Of a stretch of 35,394 nucleotides of DNA, positions 7,124 to 16,740 are shown piece by piece. The stretch is from Bacillus sp. V59.32b (lineage in GTDB: Bacteria; Bacillota; Bacilli; Bacillales; DSM-1321). Under the pieces are notes generated by a model, which searched no databases, had not been told where the DNA came from, and was given only the letters and a program-made list of their open reading frames with translations. The stretch lies in the NCBI RefSeq assembly GCF_003429085.1, contig NZ_QVTC01000064.1, positions 1-35,394 on the forward strand, in the 5' to 3' direction. The number at the start of each line of letters is the position of its first letter. Position 1 is the first letter of the stretch. The translations under genes were made by a program, and so were the position numbers.

Positions 7124-8392
7124 TTAGTTCTCCTTCCGCATCATGTTGTTTGCAAATACAGGCTTGTCTGACTTAAAGCGGATAATTTGCAGCGGATGGC
7201 GCGCAGCCTCTAATTCAATGCCTTTCTCATCCCAAAGTGTATCGATGGTTTGAGTAAAGTTGTCAATTTCCGGACCGAAAAATTCAACCTCATCCCCAGG
7301 CTTAAAGAAGTTGCGCTGCTGCATAGTAACCATACCTGTTTTGTCATCATAATGAAGAATTAAGCCGGCAAAGTCATATTTAGTTTGTTTGCTATGGTTC
7401 CCAAACATTTGCTGCTTATACCCGGGAGTTCCTTCAAAGAACGCCGATGCCGCTTCCCGGTTTGCACATTTTTCAAGCTCGTCCAGCCATTCCTGCTTGA
7501 TTTTGAAGCCCGCAGGATCGGCGCAATAAGCATCAATGACTTTACGGTAGACGCTCACGACCGTTGCCACGTAGTGAATCGACTTCATTCTTCCTTCAAT
7601 TTTCAGACTGTCAATTCCTAACTCAATCATTCTCGGAATCGACTCAATCAGCTTCAAATCTTTAGGACTCATCGCAAAAGAATCATCGTTTTCGGAGAAT
7701 AATGCTTTTTCACCGTCTTGGCCAATCTCATACAAATCATAATCCCAGCGACATGATTGGCAGCATCCGCCCCGGTTTGAATCCCGGGCCGTCATATGAT
7801 TGGACAGGGTACAGCGTCCGGAATAGGCAATGCACATCGCACCGTGGACGAAGGTTTCAATTTCAATATCGACTTTTTCCTTAATTTCACGAATTTCTTC
7901 CGCTCCTGTTTCGCGGGCGAGAACGACGCGGTCCACGCCTTCCTCTTTCCAATATTGCACAGCCTTCCAGTTGGATAGCGATTGCTGTGTGCTTAAATGC
8001 ACCTCTACTTTAGGCGCGACACGCCGGCATGTTTCAATAATTAACGGGTCAGCGACAATAATCCCCGCTATACCAGCTTCTTGAAGGCCGATTAAATATT
8101 CTTCAAGCCCATCCATATTTTCGTTGTGGGCATAAATATTCGTTGTTACATAGATTTTCGCTCCGTACCCCTTGGCAAAATCAACGCCTTCCTTCATTTC
8201 CTCAAGCGTGAAGTTGCCGGCATTGGAACGGAGACCGAATTCCTGACCGCCGATATAAACCGCATCCGCACCATAATGTACGGCGATTTTCAACTTTTCA
8301 AGGTTACCGGCAGGAGCCAATAACTCCGGCTTCTTTACAATCACTCGTTTTCCATCGACGAGTTTCGATATTTTATCAGCAATAGCTTCCAA
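7124..8392 (-). CDS. trhP2: tRNA 5-hydroxyuridine synthesis protein, U32 family (YrrO/TrhP2)
   Basis: Member of the 'peptidase U32' family, which in bacteria supports hydroxylation of tRNA wobble uridine (ho5U34) using prephenate, not proteolysis; B. subtilis YrrO is TrhP2. The 422 residues match YrrO in length, with the family start [17 protein letters not shown]. The cluster GRCTLSN...[12 protein letters not shown] supplies the four cysteines expected to bind an iron-sulfur cluster, and the IEGRMKS and [10 protein letters not shown] stretches are typical. The C-terminal extension (about 330-422) is a small beta domain. It lies 18 bases downstream of trhP1 and is operonic with trmR, which methylates the ho5U product. 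Confidence 0.9.
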   Translation of the reverse strand: MEAIADKISKLVDGKRVIVKKPELLAPAGNLEKLKIAVHYGADAVYIGGQEFGLRSNAGNFTLEEMKEGVDFAKGYGAKIYVTTNIYAHNENMDGLEEYLIGLQEAGIAGIIVADPLIIETCRRVAPKVEVHLSTQQSLSNWKAVQYWKEEGVDRVVLARETGAEEIREIKEKVDIEIETFVHGAMCIAYSGRCTLSNHMTARDSNRGGCCQSCRWDYDLYEIGQDGEKALFSENDDSFAMSPKDLKLIESIPRMIELGIDSLKIEGRMKSIHYVATVVSVYRKVIDAYCADPAGFKIKQEWLDELEKCANREAASAFFEGTPGYKQQMFGNHSKQTKYDFAGLILHYDDKTGMVTMQQRNFFKPGDEVEFFGPEIDNFTQTIDTLWDEKGIELEAARHPLQIIRFKSDKPVFANNMMRKEN

Positions 8393-8410
8393 GGCTATTC
8401 CTCCTATCCA

Positions 8411-9340
8411 TCAATACACGGTTTCTTTAAAGAAAAATCCTGTATCCAATTTACGGTCTTCCGGTTGAATCTCCTCAATCTTCCTAAGAAACTCGTCCTT
8501 TGTTTCCTCATATTGATCCGGATCTTCTACACAAAGATCAATGGCGCTACGATATAGTTTCGTCACGCCGACGATATATTCAGGTGTTTTTAAAATCCCG
8601 TCAATTTTAAAAGAATCAATGTCGGCTTCAACCATTTCCTGAAGCTCGTCGATGATGCACATATCGTTTGGGCTCATGATGTGCGTGCCGTTCTCGTCTT
8701 CAAAGATAGGATACTTATTGTTCCGTTCATTGTCATGCAGCAACATATTTTTTTGCTGCTTTCTGTTTTCAATTTCAAGCGCCTTACCTTGATATTCAAA
8801 ATAATTGCCGAGCAATGAGCGTTTCGATTGGAACATGCAAGTCATTCCCTGCACCTGCACCTCAATCTGCACCTCAGCGTTTGCCTTCATTTCGATCAGC
8901 TCATCCATGCTGAGCTCTCTTGCGGCAACAGCCCTTACGGAACCGCGTTGTCCCCAATAGTTCGCCGTATACCAGTTCGTCACCGTTGTTTCCGTATTCC
9001 AGTGCAGCGGCATGTCAGGGGCAGCAGCGCGCACGGCCATCAATACAGCCGGGTCGCCAAAAATGATTGCATCTGCGTCAGCTTCTTTAAGAAAAGAAAC
9101 ATAGTCTTCCAGCTCATCCACTTTTTCATTATGAAATATCGCGTTCATCGCGACATATACTTTTTTATTGGCACTGTGCGCGATTTCGATCGCTTTTTTT
9201 ACATCTGCTCTAGGAAACTCGCCGGCAAGTCGAAGCCCGTACCTCTGCTCACCGATTACAAACGCATCCGCGCCTGCGTCGACTAATGGCAGAATATCCG
9301 CCATGCTTGTCGGGGTCACAAGCAGTTCTGGTTTTGTCAT
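8411..9340 (-). CDS. trhP1: tRNA 5-hydroxyuridine synthesis protein, U32 family (YrrN/TrhP1)
   Basis: The second U32-family subunit, 309 residues, resembling B. subtilis YrrN. It keeps the barrel fold motifs (ADAFVIGEQRYGLRLAGEF, HWNTETTVTNWY, DSFKIDGILKTPEYI) but lacks the four-cysteine cluster seen in TrhP2; only scattered Cys remain. This division, one subunit with and one without the cluster, suggests they work as a pair. The ATG overlaps the 3' end of trmR by four bases (ATGA), which implies translational coupling. Together with trmR and trhP2 it would make 5-methoxyuridine at tRNA position 34, widening codon reading. Confidence 0.88.
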   Translation of the reverse strand: MTKPELLVTPTSMADILPLVDAGADAFVIGEQRYGLRLAGEFPRADVKKAIEIAHSANKKVYVAMNAIFHNEKVDELEDYVSFLKEADADAIIFGDPAVLMAVRAAAPDMPLHWNTETTVTNWYTANYWGQRGSVRAVAARELSMDELIEMKANAEVQIEVQVQGMTCMFQSKRSLLGNYFEYQGKALEIENRKQQKNMLLHDNERNNKYPIFEDENGTHIMSPNDMCIIDELQEMVEADIDSFKIDGILKTPEYIVGVTKLYRSAIDLCVEDPDQYEETKDEFLRKIEEIQPEDRKLDTGFFFKETVY

Positions 9341-9993
9341 ATGCTTTTTTCACCTCTATGTTTGCTGATGGCAACACCATCACCTATCGGCAAAATGACC
9401 GTATGATAGCGGGGATGGTTCATGATCCATTCATTATACTCTTTTATTTTTCTGACCAAGCTCCGGATCCGTTTCGGTTCAATCGATTCTTCGTCTTCGG
9501 CTACTAAACCTTTGAACAAGACATTATCGGTTACGATTATACCATTACTCTGTAGAACAGATTCATAAAGTTCAAAGAATCGTCGATATTGCCCTTTGGC
9601 GGCATCGATAAAAATCGCATCAAACGGTCCATGTTCTTTGACAAGCTCAGCCAGTTCCAGCGCATCGCCTTCAAGTAAGAGGACTTGTTCCTGCTTGCCT
9701 GCTTTTTTTATATATTCCTTTGCCTTCACAATCCGCTCTTCATCTCTTTCAATGGTAACGATTTTAGCTTCCGATGCGGCTTCAGCCATTCGCAAAGCGG
9801 AATAACCAATGGCCGTACCTACCTCCAGGATTGCTTTCGGACGGCTCAGCCTGATGATTTGCAAAAGCGCCTCGATTCCTTCCGGCTCCATAATCGGCAC
9901 ATTAAAATCATTTGCATACTGTTCCATCTCCGCAAATAATCCCTTTCTAGAAGGGATCAGCGAATCTAAATAACTTTCCATTTTTTCGTTCAT
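9337..9993 (-). CDS. trmR: tRNA 5-hydroxyuridine methyltransferase TrmR (YrrM)
   Basis: O-methyltransferase that converts 5-hydroxyuridine-34 in tRNA to 5-methoxyuridine using S-adenosylmethionine and a divalent metal; cytosolic. The sequence shows the SAM-binding glycine loop E57-V-G-T-A-I-G-Y-S, the IFIDAAKGQYRRFFE metal/substrate segment, and VTDNVLFKG, all typical of the small class I O-methyltransferases. Two nearby ATGs compete; the second, giving 218 residues starting MNEKMES, is eight bases from GGGAGG while the first is only two or three, so the second was chosen. First gene of the trmR-trhP1-trhP2-udk operon, overlapping trhP1 by four bases. Confidence 0.92.
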   Translation of the reverse strand: MNEKMESYLDSLIPSRKGLFAEMEQYANDFNVPIMEPEGIEALLQIIRLSRPKAILEVGTAIGYSALRMAEAASEAKIVTIERDEERIVKAKEYIKKAGKQEQVLLLEGDALELAELVKEHGPFDAIFIDAAKGQYRRFFELYESVLQSNGIIVTDNVLFKGLVAEDEESIEPKRIRSLVRKIKEYNEWIMNHPRYHTVILPIGDGVAISKHRGEKSI

Positions 9994-10035
9994 AATCATT
10001 TCCTCCCAGAGGATATTAAACGATGATTTCTACCC

Positions 10036-10120
10036 ATAAAGAAAACTCGTCGATTGACGAGCCCTAAGGCGGAGATTAGACGTATGCAGAAAAGGAAATT
10101 TATAACTTTCCTTTCTGCCG
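10036..10120. repeat. Interspersed two-hairpin repeat element, copy 2
   Basis: AAAGAAAACTCGTC, then hairpin CTCGTC-GATT-GACGAG (perfect here), then CCCTAAGGCGGAGAT and AGACGTATGCAG, then an A-rich/T-rich hairpin ending CCTTTCTGCC. It matches copy 1 at 917-1008 part for part, minus about 11 bases. Both copies end directly against an intrinsic terminator in the same orientation. Confidence 0.65.
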
Positions 10121-10143
10121 AAAAAGCTCGGCAACTGCCGAGC
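10121..10143. terminator. Intrinsic terminator of mltG
   Basis: GCTCGGCA pairs with TGCCGAGC; on the minus strand five T follow and A-rich sequence precedes, so it can act in both directions. Confidence 0.85.
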
Positions 10144-10217
10144 AAAAAATTACACGTTGACTATTTTACCATACTCATACGGGGAAAGTGAACAGAGTGT
10201 CCTCCGAGATCCCCGTG

Positions 10218-11396
10218 TTAATTGTTACCTGTTATATGTTCCGCTTTTTTCTGATTATGCTCATCAAGCGACACCGAATATAGTACTTTCCCTTCTGGAG
10301 TTGCCAGGAAATACAGGAAATTGGTGTTTGCCGGATTCAAGGTTGCATCAATCGATACCTTACCTGCATTAGCGATCGGTCCCGGCGGCAGCCCTTTATT
10401 TTTGTACGTATTGTAAGGAGAAGCCACTTCCAAATCCTTATAAAGGACCCTCGCTTTATGCTCGCCTTTTGCATACAAAACAGTCGGATCCGTTTGCAGC
10501 GGCATGTCGGCTTCCAAACGATTAAAAAAGACCGATGCAATCTGACCGCGATCCACTTCTTCCGTAGCTTCTTCTTCAACGAGAGAAGCGATAGTTAGCA
10601 GTCGGTGCGGCGAATATTTCTTTTGCTCCATGGCATTCTGATATTCGGCCAAAGCGGCTTCGGTCGTCTTAAGCATTTCCGAAACTATCGTCTCCACTTT
10701 CGGTTCTTCTTCATAAAAATCATACGTTGCCGGATATAAATACCCTTCCAATGGATATAAAATATCTTTATGGTAGATTTCATCAGTCAGCAATTCTGGA
10801 TATTGGTTCTGCATTTTTTTTATGAAAGCTTTGTCGTTTAATTGCTCGAACACCTCATCCGGGTTTTGTTTTGTTTTTTCCCCGATAATATTAGCTATCT
10901 GGACAAGCTGCTTTCCTTCAGGAATCGTGATTTTCACGGTTGCTTCCTGCATGAGCTTCCCTTTTTTGATGCTGTCTACTATTTCACTTAAAGTCATCGA
11001 AGGAGCCAGTTTATATTCACCAGCCTGAAAACCGGCTTCATTTCTGAACTTAATATAGTATTTAAAAACCCTGGCATTCTTAATAATCCCATTTTCCTCA
11101 AGAATCGAAGAAATGTCGCCCGTGGATGAACCGATTGGAATTTCAACTGTTTTAGCTGTCTTATTATCCGGATCAACCGGTTTGAGCGCCGAATTCACAT
11201 AAAAATACCCGCCCAATCCAATCACGATTACCAACAGAAGAATCGATAAAGAAGTAATAAGGATAACCTTTCTTATCACTTTTGCTTCTCCCTGCCTCTC
11301 AAGCAAAGCACTTCTGATAGCGTCCAATTTTGATGGTTTATTCGTATGATCTTTTTGATCCATTTTCGATTCCTCATTTGTATCTTTCTCGTCCAT
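10218..11396 (-). CDS. mltG: Endolytic transglycosylase MltG (YrrL)
   Basis: Cleaves nascent glycan strands of peptidoglycan at the membrane and is thought to set glycan chain length. The chosen start MDEKDTNEE gives 392 residues; it lies seven bases after GAAGGGGG, whereas the upstream ATG touches that site and farther starts have none. A charged cytosolic segment (1-60), a membrane helix (about 68-90), a LysM-like domain (KTVEIPIGSSTGDISSIL) and the YceG catalytic domain follow. The catalytic Glu is in the ASLVEEEAT motif, and GLPPGPIANAG...ATLNP is the conserved substrate loop. A -10-like TATAAT lies near 11480 upstream. It is flanked by a dispersed hairpin repeat downstream and family C repeats upstream. 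Confidence 0.95.
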   Translation of the reverse strand: MDEKDTNEESKMDQKDHTNKPSKLDAIRSALLERQGEAKVIRKVILITSLSILLLVIVIGLGGYFYVNSALKPVDPDNKTAKTVEIPIGSSTGDISSILEENGIIKNARVFKYYIKFRNEAGFQAGEYKLAPSMTLSEIVDSIKKGKLMQEATVKITIPEGKQLVQIANIIGEKTKQNPDEVFEQLNDKAFIKKMQNQYPELLTDEIYHKDILYPLEGYLYPATYDFYEEEPKVETIVSEMLKTTEAALAEYQNAMEQKKYSPHRLLTIASLVEEEATEEVDRGQIASVFFNRLEADMPLQTDPTVLYAKGEHKARVLYKDLEVASPYNTYKNKGLPPGPIANAGKVSIDATLNPANTNFLYFLATPEGKVLYSVSLDEHNQKKAEHITGNN

Positions 11397-11599
11397 ATTC
11401 ATTCCCCCTTCATCCAGCTGCATGGATGAACTGTATCTCTCTTTCAAACTTTCGCAAAATAACAAAACTATCAACATCGCTTATTATACTAAAACATCCA
11501 ATGATTTTCACAAAATAATTTCTAATTCAACAAAGTTCCTTCTATTATTTATGACAAATTGTCTCAGGTTTTGTCAATAGGTAGGGAAAAAGGTGGCCA

Positions 11600-12530
11600 C
11601 TATAGATTGGAGATTTTGGTGTGGGGTTCGGAAGTTTTGTCGCGGGATTCTCGTTTGTTGGCGGGGTGAATTTCGGTTTGCTGCAACTCTGCTGTTTTTG
11701 TAGCGGTAATTCTGACTTTGTAGCTGTTTCTCTCAGTTTTGTAGCCGATAGTTCCACTTTTGTAGCGGGAATTTTGTTTTTGTGGCCAACTCTAGTCTTT
11801 GTAGCTGAAATTCCGATTTTGTTGCCGGTTTGACTGGCTTTGTTGCCGGAACAGGAACTTTCGTTGCCGGAATTCTATTTTTGTTGCCAGGTCCAATTTT
11901 TGTTGCGGGAATTCCTATTTTGTTGACGGTTTGATTGGTTTTGTTGCCGGAACAGGAACTTTCGTTGCCGGAATTCTATTTTTGTTGCCAGGTCCAATTT
12001 TTGTTGCGGGAATTCCGATTTTGTTGCCGCTTTGACTGGTTTTGTTACCGGAACAGGAATCTTCGTTGCCGGAATTTTATTTTTGTTGCCAGGTCCAATT
12101 TTTGTTGCGGGAATTCCGATTTTGTTACCGCTTTGACTGGTTTTGTTGCCGGAACAGAAACTTTCGTTGCCGGAATTCTATTTTTGTTCCCAGGTCCAAT
12201 TTTTGTTGCGGGAATTCTGTTTTTGTAGCCGGTTTGACTGGTTTTGTTGCCGGAACAGGAACTTTCGTTGCCGGAATTCTATTTTTGTTGCCAGGTCCAA
12301 TTTTTGTTGCGGGAATTCCGATTTTGTTGCCGCTTTGACTGGTTTTGTTGCCGGAATAGGAAATTTCGTTGCCGGAATTCTATTTTTGTTGCCAGATCCA
12401 ATTTTTGTTGTGGGAATTCCGATTTTGTTGCCGCTTTGACTGGTTTTGTTGCCGGAACAGGAACTTTCGTTGCCGAAACTTTGGTTTTGTTGCCGGATCC
12501 CTTGTTCGTTGCCGGAATCCTGACTTGTTC
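11600..12530. repeat. Tandem repeat array, family C, with 101-bp higher-order units
   Basis: About 45 direct monomers of 19-21 bp, each built on TTTTGTTGCCGG or TTTTGTAGC plus a variable tail. From 11842 to 12447 five monomers (19, 20, 21, 21 and 20 bp) form a 101-bp unit present six times, starting at about 11842, 11943, 12044, 12145, 12246 and 12347, with a partial seventh. The left flank (11600-11841) has diverged single monomers. Long plus-strand frames arise only because the unit lacks stops; 101 is not a multiple of three, no ribosome-binding site is present and no protein is supported. It fills the gap between the yrzB terminator and the mltG promoter region. Confidence 0.92.
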
Positions 12531-12571
12531 AGTAGTTCTTACCCAACTCGAACTTTCCTTGTTTAAACTCA

Positions 12572-12596
12572 GAAAAAAACCCCGGCGTGCCGGGGG
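12572..12596 (-). terminator. Intrinsic terminator of ireB-ruvX-yrzB
   Basis: CCCCGGC and GCCGGGG pair around a tiny loop, followed by seven T on the minus strand; it starts directly at the yrzB stop codon. Confidence 0.92.
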
Positions 12597-12887
12597 TTAT
12601 TCCTCTTCTTCTTCATTATCAAGGAATGTGTTGAGCATTTCTTCGATCATGTCCCATTCTTCTTCTGTTTCAATCGGCTGCAGTTCGCCATCTTGATTCT
12701 CTTCGTTTGGAGTGAAGGATGAGGCATGAATTTCAATCTCTTCTTCGTCATCGTCTGATGAGATTGGGTAGTAGAGCACATATGATTTTTTGAATTCGTC
12801 TGAATCAAATGTAAACAATACCTCGCAAAGCTGTTCGTTTCCGTTTTCATCAACAATGGTAATATTCTTGTTTTCTCCATGTTCCAT
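12597..12887 (-). CDS. yrzB: DUF1292 family protein YrzB
   Basis: A 96-residue acidic protein of unknown function, [21 protein letters not shown]..., closely resembling B. subtilis YrzB (93 residues). The DUF1292 core includes [21 protein letters not shown] and the IHASSFTP strand, and ends in a Glu-rich tail. The ATG was chosen because GAGGTG lies eight bases ahead; an upstream GTG in frame would add three residues and overlap that site. Third gene of ireB-ruvX-yrzB, 13 bases after ruvX; the same trio is conserved across Firmicutes, downstream of alaS. Confidence 0.92.
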   Translation of the reverse strand: MEHGENKNITIVDENGNEQLCEVLFTFDSDEFKKSYVLYYPISSDDDEEEIEIHASSFTPNEENQDGELQPIETEEEWDMIEEMLNTFLDNEEEEE

Positions 12888-12900
12888 TTTGCTCACCTCA

Positions 12901-13323
12901 TTAGTGGTTTGATTGGCTATCTAAATATCCTTGTAAAATCATGACAGCGGCCATCTTATCGATGACCTTTTTGCGCTTGCTTCGGCTCATATCTGCTTCA
13001 AGCAAAACACGCTCAGCGGCCATTGTGGTCAGTCGTTCATCCCAAAGCTGAACAGGCAACCGGAATTTTTCTTCCAGAACCTTGGCGAAAGCCTCACTTG
13101 CTTCAGCTCTTGGTCCAATGGATCCGTTCATATTTTTCGGAAAGCCGAGGACAATCTTGGATACCTCGTACTCTCCGATAATTTCCTTGAGACGGGCTAA
13201 GCCAAATTCTTTTTTTACTTCGTCAATTTTAATTGTTTCCAAACCTTGGGCAGTCCATCCCATGGCGTCGCTTACCGCCACTCCAATCGTTTTTGAACCC
13301 AGGTCCAAGCCCATTGTGCGCAT
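12901..13323 (-). CDS. ruvX: Holliday junction resolvase-like protein RuvX (YqgF/YrrK)
   Basis: RNase H-fold nuclease of the YqgF family, linked to Holliday-junction resolution and to 16S rRNA 5' processing in different bacteria; cytosolic. The 140 residues contain the conserved acidic positions: [16 protein letters not shown] at the N-terminus, [12 protein letters not shown] in the middle and LWDERLTT near residue 100, ending [14 protein letters not shown]. Its ATG shares one base with the ireB stop (TAATG), so translation is coupled. Standard length and place in the conserved ireB-ruvX-yrzB cluster. Confidence 0.95.
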   Translation of the reverse strand: MRTMGLDLGSKTIGVAVSDAMGWTAQGLETIKIDEVKKEFGLARLKEIIGEYEVSKIVLGFPKNMNGSIGPRAEASEAFAKVLEEKFRLPVQLWDERLTTMAAERVLLEADMSRSKRKKVIDKMAAVMILQGYLDSQSNH

Positions 13324-13592
13324 TAACGCTCCTCGCGTTGGTGCTTTAAATATGATTTAACTAATTCCTCAATAATCTCATCCCGCTCAAGCTTACGGAT
13401 AACATTCCTGGCATCCTGATGACGGGGGATATACGCTGGATCACCAGAGAGCAAATAACCGACAATTTGGTTGATCGGGTTATATCCTTTTTCCTGGAGA
13501 GCCTCATATACTTGAAGAAGCACCTCTTGTACATCTTTTTCAAACGGTTCTTCAGGAAAATTAAATTTCATCGTCTTATCAAAGGAACTCAA
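13323..13592 (-). CDS. ireB: IreB family regulatory phosphoprotein (YrzL)
   Basis: Small protein that in Enterococcus faecalis is phosphorylated by the PASTA kinase IreK and restrains cephalosporin resistance. The best start is a TTG reading [12 protein letters not shown], nine bases after GAGGTG, giving 89 residues, in line with B. subtilis YrzL (88); an upstream ATG would add five residues with no match. Conserved core: [22 protein letters not shown] followed by [13 protein letters not shown]. The threonine of SFDKTMKF is at the position phosphorylated in IreB. First gene of ireB-ruvX-yrzB; a perfect palindrome lies between its promoter and start (13619-13642). Confidence 0.93.
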   Translation of the reverse strand: MSSFDKTMKFNFPEEPFEKDVQEVLLQVYEALQEKGYNPINQIVGYLLSGDPAYIPRHQDARNVIRKLERDEIIEELVKSYLKHQREER

Positions 13593-13618
13593 TTTTCTGC
13601 ACCTCAATTCGCGTTAGC

Positions 13619-13642
13619 AGTAATTAACAGGTGTTAATTACT
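13619..13642. promoter_or_regulatory. Perfect 11+11 bp palindrome, candidate operator of ireB-ruvX-yrzB
   Basis: Half-site AGTAATTAACA is repeated as its exact reverse complement after two bases. On the minus strand it lies just downstream of a candidate -10 box (TACAAT, 13657-13662), so it would sit at about +8 to +31 of the ireB transcript. It has no T-run and is not a terminator for alaS; a protein operator is the simpler reading. No regulator is identified. Confidence 0.5.
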
Positions 13643-13676
13643 AAGATTTCCTTTATTGTACAACACTTTCTGTGGA

Positions 13677-16313
13677 TTATGAAATCGATTTGACCCATTC
13701 TTCCACAAAATGCAACGCTGAATCCAATTTTTCGGGATCCTTTCCGCCGGCCTGGGCCATATCAGGACGCCCGCCGCCGCCGCCGCCGCAGCGTGTTGCG
13801 ACTTCTTTGATCAATTTCCCGGCATGGAATCCTTGGTCGATATAATCTTTTGTTACACCGGCAATCAGGTTGACTTTGTCGCCCTGCGCAGAACCTAACA
13901 CTATGATGACAGAGTCGAGCTTCTGTTTCAAATCATCCGCCATCGTCCGCAAGTTGTTCATGTCGACACCCTGTACTTTTGCGGTTAATACATTAACTCC
14001 ATTAACCTCTCTGACTTTCGAAACAAGATTAGATGCTTCGATGTTGCCAAGTTTTGCGGAAAGGCTCTCGTTTTCTTTTTGAAGCTCCTTCATTTCGGCA
14101 AGGACACCATCAATTCTCGCAGGCAGGTCTTTCGGATTGGCTTTCACTTTCGAAGCCGCTTCCTTCAAAATAGATATCTGCTCGCTCATTGCTTGATATG
14201 CCGCTGCCCCTGTAACAGCTTCGATACGGCGTGTTCCAGCCCCAATGCCGCCTTCAGAGACGATTTTGAAAAGCCCGATGACAGCCGTATTCGGCACATG
14301 GCATCCGCCGCAAAGCTCGAGGCTGTAGTCACCGACCTGGACAACCCGCACGATATTACCGTACTTTTCGCCAAACAAAGCCATTGCGCCCATCGCTTTC
14401 GCTTCATCGATATTTTTGTAATCAATATTTACGTCCAGGCTTTGCCAAATCTTTTCATTGACGGTTTGTTCAATTCGATCCAATTCTTCCGGCGTAACTT
14501 GTCCGAAATGTGAAAAGTCAAAGCGGAGGCGATCTGGTTCAACAAGGGATCCGGCTTGATTGACATGTCCGCCAAGTACATCCTTTAACGCTTGATGCAG
14601 TAAATGTGTCGCCGTATGGTTTTTAATGATATAACTGCGATTTTCTACATCCACTTCTGAAATAACCGAAGCACCTTGTTTCAGCGTCCCTGATTCGATC
14701 ACAACCCGATGCAGGTTTTGTCCGTTCGGTGCCTTTTGCACATCCAAAACGATCGCTTTCACATCTTCGCTGACAATGGCTCCTTTATCGGCAATTTGCC
14801 CGCCGCTTTCTGCATAAAATGGCGTTTCGCTAAGAATGACTTGTACTTCATCACCGTCGCACGCTTCATCGACTTGTTCTCCATTTTTTACAATTGCTGC
14901 TACATCGCTTTCTGCTTCTAGTTGATCATAACCGGTGAATTTACTTTCGACTTTAATATCCCCAAGAACGCCGCCCTGGATTTGCATGGAATCCACATCT
15001 TGTCTTGCTGAACGGGCACGCACGCGTTGCGATTCCATTTCGTTTTCAAAGCCTGCATGGTCGATCGTCATATTTTCTTCTTCGGCATATTCTTCGGTAA
15101 GCTCAACTGGGAAACCATACGTATCATACAAACGGAATACGTCCGCACCCTGGATGACGCTGCTGCCTTTTTCTATTTCTTTCTTCATCACATCTGAAAG
15201 TATCGCAAGTCCGTCATGCAGTGTTTCATGGAAGCGTTCTTCTTCATTTTTGATAACTTTCGCAATGAATTCTGCTTTATTTTGGACTTCCGGATAAAAA
15301 TCATTCATGATTTCACCGACAACCGTCACCAGCTCGAACATGAACGGGCGGTTGATATTAATTTGCTTTGCATAACGAACAGCGCGGCGCAATAGACGGC
15401 GCAACACATAGCCACGACCTTCGTTGGAAGGAAGGGCGCCATCGCCAACAGCAAATGCTACAGTACGGATGTGGTCAGCAATCACTTTGAAAGCCACGTC
15501 TTTTTCATCATCCGTACGGTATTTCACACCGGCAATTCCTTCTGTAGCGTGAATGATAGGCATAAATAAATCGGTTTCAAAATTTGTCGGAACCTCCTGC
15601 ACGATAGAAGCCATCCGCTCAAGACCCATTCCCGTATCAATATTCTTCTTCGGAAGCGGGGTATAAGAACCGTCCGGATTATGGTTAAATTGAGAGAAGA
15701 CAAGGTTCCAAACCTCTAAGTAGCGTTCGTTTTCCCCGCCCGGAAACAACTCCGGATCATTAGGGTCATCGCCGTAAGATGGTCCCCGATCGTAAAATAT
15801 TTCTGTATTCGGTCCGCTTGGTCCTTCACCGATATCCCAAAAGTTTTCTTCGAGGCGGATAATGCGCTCCGCAGGAATTCCGATTTTGATGTGCCATAGC
15901 TCGAACGCCTCGTCATCTTCTGGATGAATCGTGACGGAAAGCTTTTCTTTTTCAAAACCGATCCATTTTTCATCGGTCAAAAATTCCCACGCCCATGTAA
16001 TCGCTTCTTCTTTAAAATATTCGCCGATTGAAAAGTTGCCGAGCATTTCAAAGAAAGTATGGTGGCGGGCGGTTTTTCCGACATTTTCGATATCATTCGT
16101 ACGAATCGACTTCTGTGCATTCGTAATTCGCGGATTTTCCGGGATAACACGGCCGTCAAAATATTTCTTTAACGTCGCCACCCCTGAATTAATCCATAGT
16201 AACGACGGATCATCATGCGGCACTAACGGTGCACTTGGTTCAATATTATGTCCTTTTTCCTGAAAGAAATCTAAAAACATTTGGCGGATTTGGCCGCCGG
16301 TTAACTTTTTCAT
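13677..16313 (-). CDS. alaS: Alanine--tRNA ligase
   Basis: Charges tRNA-Ala with alanine and edits mischarged Ser/Gly. The 878 residues are standard for Bacillus. N-terminal class II catalytic core: [35 protein letters not shown] and the conserved [12 protein letters not shown]. The editing domain has the zinc site H566-T-A-T-H570 and C668-G-G-C-H672, and the C-Ala domain ends with the glycine run [16 protein letters not shown] from Cys842. AGGAGG precedes the ATG. Expression is controlled by the T-box leader upstream (16355-16618) and a consensus promoter, so it should rise when uncharged tRNA-Ala accumulates. No terminator is evident at its 3' end, so read-through into ireB is possible. Confidence 0.98.
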   Translation of the reverse strand: MKKLTGGQIRQMFLDFFQEKGHNIEPSAPLVPHDDPSLLWINSGVATLKKYFDGRVIPENPRITNAQKSIRTNDIENVGKTARHHTFFEMLGNFSIGEYFKEEAITWAWEFLTDEKWIGFEKEKLSVTIHPEDDEAFELWHIKIGIPAERIIRLEENFWDIGEGPSGPNTEIFYDRGPSYGDDPNDPELFPGGENERYLEVWNLVFSQFNHNPDGSYTPLPKKNIDTGMGLERMASIVQEVPTNFETDLFMPIIHATEGIAGVKYRTDDEKDVAFKVIADHIRTVAFAVGDGALPSNEGRGYVLRRLLRRAVRYAKQININRPFMFELVTVVGEIMNDFYPEVQNKAEFIAKVIKNEEERFHETLHDGLAILSDVMKKEIEKGSSVIQGADVFRLYDTYGFPVELTEEYAEEENMTIDHAGFENEMESQRVRARSARQDVDSMQIQGGVLGDIKVESKFTGYDQLEAESDVAAIVKNGEQVDEACDGDEVQVILSETPFYAESGGQIADKGAIVSEDVKAIVLDVQKAPNGQNLHRVVIESGTLKQGASVISEVDVENRSYIIKNHTATHLLHQALKDVLGGHVNQAGSLVEPDRLRFDFSHFGQVTPEELDRIEQTVNEKIWQSLDVNIDYKNIDEAKAMGAMALFGEKYGNIVRVVQVGDYSLELCGGCHVPNTAVIGLFKIVSEGGIGAGTRRIEAVTGAAAYQAMSEQISILKEAASKVKANPKDLPARIDGVLAEMKELQKENESLSAKLGNIEASNLVSKVREVNGVNVLTAKVQGVDMNNLRTMADDLKQKLDSVIIVLGSAQGDKVNLIAGVTKDYIDQGFHAGKLIKEVATRCGGGGGGRPDMAQAGGKDPEKLDSALHFVEEWVKSIS

Positions 16314-16354
16314 ATCTATTTCCTCCTTCGATTGATTACGCTTTTTGGACGCAA

Positions 16355-16618
16355 AAAAACCCTCATCCCTTGACAGGGACGAGAGTTAACTCGCGGTACC
16401 ACCCTGATTATGAATGCACAAAGAGCACTCATCACCTTAATCGAGCCTTAACGCGGCAAACGATAGGTATTAGCTACACTCCGGATTAGCTTTCTGCTGT
16501 TCTTCATCTGGAATTTCTTTCAGCCCGGGAAATTCCTCTCTTCCGTGCGATCTGCACTCAGACGGTCTTCAGCATACTTGATCCTTCTACGATTTCAATT
16601 ATTCAATCTATTCTTATG
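16355..16618 (-). ncRNA. T-box riboswitch leader of alaS
   Basis: The 14-base T-box AGGGTGGTACCGCG is at 16392-16405 on the minus strand. It is followed by a GC-rich terminator hairpin (ACTCTCGTCCCT / AGGGATGAGGGT) with seven T ending near 16355. Upstream lies the long stem I region. Uncharged tRNA binding would favour an antiterminator that includes the T-box and so allow alaS transcription. The specifier codon is presumably GCN, but I could not place it with certainty. Confidence 0.93.
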
Positions 16619-16624
16619 TAATGG

Positions 16625-16653
16625 ATTATATTCACAAGTGATATATTTGTCAA
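16625..16653 (-). promoter_or_regulatory. Consensus sigma-A promoter of alaS
   Basis: TTGACA (16648-16653) and TATAAT (16625-16630), both perfect, are separated by 17 bases on the minus strand. Transcription would start near 16618, the 5' end of the T-box leader. Confidence 0.92.
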
Positions 16654-16740
16654 TGTTTTGTGGAAAAGGGATAGTGTTCTGTAAAATTGACCTCCGGATA
16701 ATCTGCCCTATCCAAGTATTTTTTGGCTGGTCGTTTAATT

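Noticed and set aside
11935..12696. Overlapping plus-strand frames of about 98-150 residues, offset by 101 bp, in the family C array
   Set aside because: The same repeat effect: 101 is not a multiple of three, successive frames are copies of each other, and one runs antisense into yrzB.
13870..16263. Long plus-strand frames opposite alaS
   Set aside because: They are antisense shadows of a clearly conserved gene, with no ribosome-binding sites and no recognisable products.
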